12,808 nt of DNA from Candidatus Nealsoniibacteriota bacterium (lineage in GTDB: Bacteria > Patescibacteriota > Minisyncoccia > Minisyncoccales > PWPS01): the NCBI GenBank assembly GCA_003561025.1, contig PWII01000019.1:1-12808 (forward strand), given 5' to 3'. Both the position numbers and the translations under genes were made by a program. Below are positions 10,952 to 12,808 of this stretch, in pieces (the stretch's first letter is position 1; every line of letters begins with the position of its first letter). The notes beneath the pieces are model-generated. The model was not told where the DNA came from and did not search any database. It was given only the letters and a program-made list of their open reading frames with translations.

Positions 10952-12808
10952 ATGAAGAAGGGAGATATATTTTTATTTAATATCTATAAAAGAGATATGA
11001 GAAAGCTACTTTATCTTTCTCTCTCTTTTTTATTCTTATTTTTAGTTCCCATAGGGATTGATGCAAGCTTGCAAGAGTATGTTCCGGGAGAAATCATTGT
11101 TAAGTATAATAAAGAAAAGAGAACCGATATTTTGACAACCAGCAATATTGCGGAAAAAAATGGGCTAAGAAAAAAGGAAGAGATTTTTAAAAGAGAGCAA
11201 AAAAGAGATTTTGGGCTTTTTTCTGTTGAAGAGAGAGGAAAGTCTGCATCTAATCTTTCTTCTGTTTATAGACTTGTCTTTGATGAAGGTGCTGATTTAG
11301 AGAAAATTATAGAGGAGTATGAGAACAATCCTTATGTAGAGTATGCTCACTTAAATTATAAAGCGATACTACATACAACCCCAAATGACACACGCTTTAA
11401 CGAGCAGTGGAGCTTACAAAAAATAGATGCTCCCTCCGGATGGAATATAGAAAAGGGAAGTGATGATATAATTGTTGCCGTAGTTGATACAGGAATTGAT
11501 TATGAGCATGAAGATTTAATGGAAAATATGTGGGACGGCTCTGAGTGTAAAGATGAAAATAGGGAGCTTTTGGGAGAATGTATTCATGGCTATAATTTTT
11601 TTAGTGACAATAAAGATCCAAGAGACAATCATAGTCACGGAACCCATGTAGCGGGGATAATAAGCGCTGTAACAGATAATAACATAGGAATTGCCGGAGT
11701 AAGCTGGAGAAGCAGACTGATGGCAGTAAAAATTTTTGAAGATGGAGACAGCAGTGCACCAGCAAGTGAAATCGCAAAGGCGATTAAATTTGCGGTAGAA
11801 AATGGAGCTAACATTATATCCAATAGCTGGGGATATGCAGAAAAAGGAGTTTTTTCCGAGCTTATTGAAGATGTGATTGATTACGCAAATGAGGAGGGCT
11901 CTCTTGTTATCTTTTCGGCAGGAAATAGTGGGGATGAGGGAGAATATTATCCTGCGGCCTATCTTGGGAAAGATGGAGAAGGAAATCCTTATGAGATTGG
12001 AGATTATCAAGGAACATTGGCGGTGACTGCTACAAATAGTCGTGATGAAAAGGATCACCGAGCTACTTATGGAGAGTGGGTTAATGTTTCTGCTCCCGGA
12101 ATTGGGATACTGAGTACAGTTTTAAATAATGAATACGATGAAAAGAGCGGAACATCGATGTCAGCTCCTCTTGTGTCAGGATTAGCGGCACTCATCTGGT
12201 CTGTAGATAGTTCTCTTACGAGGGAAGAGGTTTGGCAGATAATAGAAGATACAACAGACAATATTGACGACAAAAATGGAGATTATATCGGAAAGATTGG
12301 AACAGGAAGAATAAATGTATATAGCGCTCTCTCTTTAATAACAACGAGAGTAAATTTTGGCGAAGAGAACAATCTTGGAGGGGTCTTAATTAAGGTTTAT
12401 AGCGACGCGGGATATGAAAACCTTATAAAAGAAGCTACAACAGATGAAAGTGGAGAAGCTTTTTTATATTTTCTAGACGGCAATTATTGGTATAAGGCAA
12501 CAAAAAAAGATTATGATAATCACTATGGCAGCTTTGTTTTAGAAAAAAAACAAGAGCCACTTGGTATTAGCTTTGGTATGAATCCTGTTCCAAGGATACA
12601 GACAGACCCCGCAACAGATATCTCTTACAACTCTGCTACACTAAATGGAGAGCTAACCGACATGGCAGAAGAGGGAAGTGTAGATACCTTTTTTAGATGG
12701 AGAGAGTCAGGAGAAGAGACTTGGCAAGATACGGGAAAAGAAGGAAAGACAGAAGAGGGCTTTCTTAACTCTACCTTAACAGAGCTCAACGCAAACACCT
12801 TATACGAA
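10952..12808 (+). CDS. Secreted subtilisin-like serine protease (S8) with C-terminal beta domains, cut by the window edge
   Basis: Open for 619 codons from 10952 to the right edge, so the C-terminus is missing. A signal peptide lies at about residues 16-38 (MRKLLYLSLS..., ending DA before SLQEY). An in-frame ATG at 10997 sits exactly at that MRK and may be the true start. Next come an inhibitor-I9-like propeptide (YVPGEIIVKYN, up to about 145) and the S8 domain. The catalytic triad is complete: D179 in VVDTGID, H229 in HSHGTHVAG, S402 in GTSMSAP, with the oxyanion N325 in SAGNSG. After about residue 465 come a carboxypeptidase-regulatory or prealbumin-like beta domain and a fibronectin-III-like domain (TDPATDISYNSATLNGEL, near 550-567). 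It lies 4 bases after the CAP gene and is probably co-transcribed. It is a candidate internal target of the serpin. Confidence 0.95.
   Translation, partial: MKKGDIFLFNIYKRDMRKLLYLSLSFLFLFLVPIGIDASLQEYVPGEIIVKYNKEKRTDILTTSNIAEKNGLRKKEEIFKREQKRDFGLFSVEERGKSASNLSSVYRLVFDEGADLEKIIEEYENNPYVEYAHLNYKAILHTTPNDTRFNEQWSLQKIDAPSGWNIEKGSDDIIVAVVDTGIDYEHEDLMENMWDGSECKDENRELLGECIHGYNFFSDNKDPRDNHSHGTHVAGIISAVTDNNIGIAGVSWRSRLMAVKIFEDGDSSAPASEIAKAIKFAVENGANIISNSWGYAEKGVFSELIEDVIDYANEEGSLVIFSAGNSGDEGEYYPAAYLGKDGEGNPYEIGDYQGTLAVTATNSRDEKDHRATYGEWVNVSAPGIGILSTVLNNEYDEKSGTSMSAPLVSGLAALIWSVDSSLTREEVWQIIEDTTDNIDDKNGDYIGKIGTGRINVYSALSLITTRVNFGEENNLGGVLIKVYSDAGYENLIKEATTDESGEAFLYFLDGNYWYKATKKDYDNHYGSFVLEKKQEPLGISFGMNPVPRIQTDPATDISYNSATLNGELTDMAEEGSVDTFFRWRESGEETWQDTGKEGKTEEGFLNSTLTELNANTLYE

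Noticed and set aside
11516..12058. Minus-strand frame of 180 codons
   Set aside because: It is antisense to the catalytic domain of the subtilase, which has complete family motifs on the plus strand.

Overview
The window looks like an ordinary chromosomal stretch from a member of the Candidate Phyla Radiation (Patescibacteria), most likely a Parcubacteria-type lineage. The DNA is AT-rich, with purine-heavy coding strands and arginine written mostly as AGA. Genes are tightly packed, many lack a clear Shine-Dalgarno sequence, and several exported proteins are anchored to the membrane. TGA is a normal stop, since it ends comM at the expected family length, which argues against the SR1/Gracilibacteria code. 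The taxonomic call is inference: there is no rRNA or tRNA here to confirm it.

Layout from left to right: (1) the 5' two thirds of a RAYT-type (REP-associated, HUH/Y1) transposase on the minus strand, 1-600, running off the left edge; (2) a composite palindromic repeat, 669-722, overlapping the promoter of an exported, internally repeated coiled-coil protein, 782-1675; (3) a two-gene unit of a membrane-anchored serpin (1776-3059) and a small V4R/heme-NO-binding-like protein (3066-3656); (4) a promoter followed by four overlapping genes, 3822-7138: a diverged RAYT-like protein whose HUH motif has become CFH, then YraN nuclease, ComM ATPase and ComFC; (5) dprA convergent to them, 7141-8001; (6) a 573-bp gene-free stretch with several potential hairpins; (7) a surface and cell-wall group: an anchored peptidoglycan-binding protein (8575-9408), a small basic MraZ/AbrB-like protein (9522-9791), a three-pass CAP-domain protein (9925-10947) and a secreted subtilase (10952 onwards) cut by the right edge.

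Two themes connect the parts. The first is DNA uptake and processing: ComM, ComFC and DprA all act on incoming DNA in natural transformation. Here they sit with YraN and a RAYT-derived protein that is translationally overlapped with yraN and whose catalytic motif is altered, which makes a domesticated role worth testing. The second is a set of short palindromes of two families. An ACTAGGTCAARCCTAG type occurs near the transposase, in front of the competence operon and, degenerate, in front of dprA. A CTGCAGGGGT/ACCCCTGCAG hairpin occurs four times. Their positions suggest that they double as terminators or promoter parts. On the surface side, a serpin, a subtilase, a CAP protein and a peptidoglycan-binding protein suggest an envelope with its own proteolysis and proteolysis control, fitting an episymbiotic lifestyle; that last step is inference.
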